From: a bacterium
Lineage (GTDB): Bacteria > Blakebacterota > Blakebacteria > Blakebacterales > Blakebacteraceae
Reading direction: 5' to 3'
Length of the DNA: 5,963 nucleotides
NCBI GenBank assembly: GCA_025774205.1
Contig: JALGWK010000116.1
Coordinates: forward strand, 1 to 5,963
Within the stretch, counting starts at the first letter, position 1. Each line of letters opens with the position of its first letter. Under the pieces are notes generated by a model, which did no database searches, had not been told where the DNA came from, and worked only from the letters and a program-made list of their open reading frames with translations. Made by a program: the position numbers and the translations under genes. Positions 5,555-5,963 of this stretch are shown piece after piece.

Positions 5555-5963
5555 GAGAAAAAAGAAGATTCTGATAACAGGCGGAGCGGGATTCATCGGC
5601 TCCCATATAGCTGACGCGTTCCTGAGAGCGGGCCATGAGGTCGCTGTACTGGACGACCTGAGCAGCGGCGACCGGACGCTCGTGCCGCCGGCAGCAGTAT
5701 TCTTCGAGGGCGACATCAGGGACGCGGGTTTCGTCCGGAAGGTGTTCAGCGAATTCCGCCCCGAGGTGCTTGATCACCACGCTGCCCAGATGGATGTACA
5801 TCTGCGGTGCGCTTACCCTGCTCGGCGCCTGCGTGGAGCACGGGACCGAACGGGTCCTCTTCGCCTCCACCGGCGGCGCCGTCTACGGAGAACAGACCGT
5901 CTTCCCCGCCGATGAGTCGCATCCCGCCAATCCGATCTCACCCTACGGGGTCTCGAAACTCGC
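5541..5963 (+). pseudogene. NAD-dependent sugar-nucleotide epimerase (GalE-like), frame broken, runs off window
   Basis: Extended SDR-type epimerase/dehydratase acting on nucleotide sugars for surface glycan or sugar metabolism. From GTG 5541 the first frame reads [18 protein letters not shown] (Gly14, Gly17 and Gly20 of the NAD-binding loop), VLDDLSSG (37-43), EGDIRD and DHHAAQMDV, reaching Val86 at 5796-5798. The family then expects about 14 residues of the RRSVxDP...N type. Instead the sequence jumps to the +1 frame at 5800, reading [15 protein letters not shown], then [11 protein letters not shown] and ISPYGVSKLA with the catalytic Ser/Thr, Tyr and Lys region intact. The original frame stops at 5913-5915. 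About 41 nt appear missing. Both halves look well conserved, so the lesion is recent or is a sequencing/assembly artefact. The substrate is unknown. The gene overlaps the lipoprotein gene by 14 nt. Confidence 0.85.
5793..5802. other. Palindromic junction at the epimerase frame break
   Basis: GATGTACATC is a perfect 10-bp palindrome exactly where the epimerase reading frame changes. AGATG (5788-5792) can also pair with CATCT (5799-5803). In the second frame an ATG at 5794 would allow internal restart into the C-terminal half. The palindrome may be coincidental or mark the deletion or mis-assembly point. Confidence 0.5.

Noticed and set aside
5558-5564. A AAA AAG slippery heptamer in frame near the epimerase start (dnaX-like)
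   Set aside because: The -1 frame meets a stop within about 17 codons, no stimulatory structure is evident, and Lys-Lys-Lys codons here are ordinary. It also cannot explain the later break at 5798, which loses conserved residues.
5794-5963. Separate gene starting at ATG 5794
   Set aside because: Its translation is the C-terminal continuation of the epimerase, lacking the NAD-binding half, so it is treated as part of the broken gene and not as an independent one.

Overview
The window is a compact, co-directional stretch (all genes on the + strand) from a GC-rich bacterium. It carries the conserved ribosome-maturation gene order: end of an upstream acidic-tailed gene (probably rpsP/S16 or a KH-domain protein), then rimM, trmD, rplS and rnhB-yraN. 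It continues, without a convincing terminator between genes, into an MFS transporter of the UMF1/Atg22-like type, a lipoprotein resembling the DUF4837 family, and a sugar-nucleotide epimerase cut by the window end. Taxonomy is inference only. A TrmD with the Bacteroidota-like basic residue in the CGRY-x-GIDERV motif, a DUF4837-like lipoprotein and a DHHAAQMDV-type epimerase together suggest a high-GC lineage in or near the FCB superphylum, but no 16S or other decisive marker is present.

Layout. 1-74: acidic C-terminal tail of the upstream gene. 76-624: rimM. 640-1422: trmD. 1419-1853: rplS. 1861-3027: one ORF fusing RNase HII to a YraN/UPF0102 nuclease-like domain. 3024-4289: MFS transporter. 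4286-4360: possible 24-residue small ORF with a strong Shine-Dalgarno. 4373-5554: DUF4837-like lipoprotein. 5541 to the end: epimerase whose reading frame breaks near 5798. Genes are coupled by short gaps or by stop/start overlaps (ATGA at 1419 and 4286, GTGA at 3024, 14 nt at 5541). Four of the seven main genes appear to start with GTG.

Function. RimM (30S maturation), TrmD (tRNA m1G37 methylation) and L19 (50S subunit) form a translation block. RNase HII removes ribonucleotides and RNA from DNA, and its YraN partner, a separate neighbouring gene in many genomes, is here the C-terminal half of the same polypeptide. The last three genes are accessory envelope, transport or sugar functions with no obvious link to the first block beyond shared transcription.

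Most notable observations: (1) the RnhB-YraN fusion; (2) a 14-bp hairpin followed by T5, resembling an intrinsic terminator, inside the 5' part of rnhB at 2014-2050; (3) an epimerase whose two well-conserved halves are in different frames with about 41 nt of expected sequence missing, so either a recent pseudogene or an assembly/sequencing error; (4) the small ORF at 4286-4360 overlapping an imperfect hairpin. I see no defence system, mobile element, CRISPR array, tRNA or rRNA, and no clearly novel multi-gene system.
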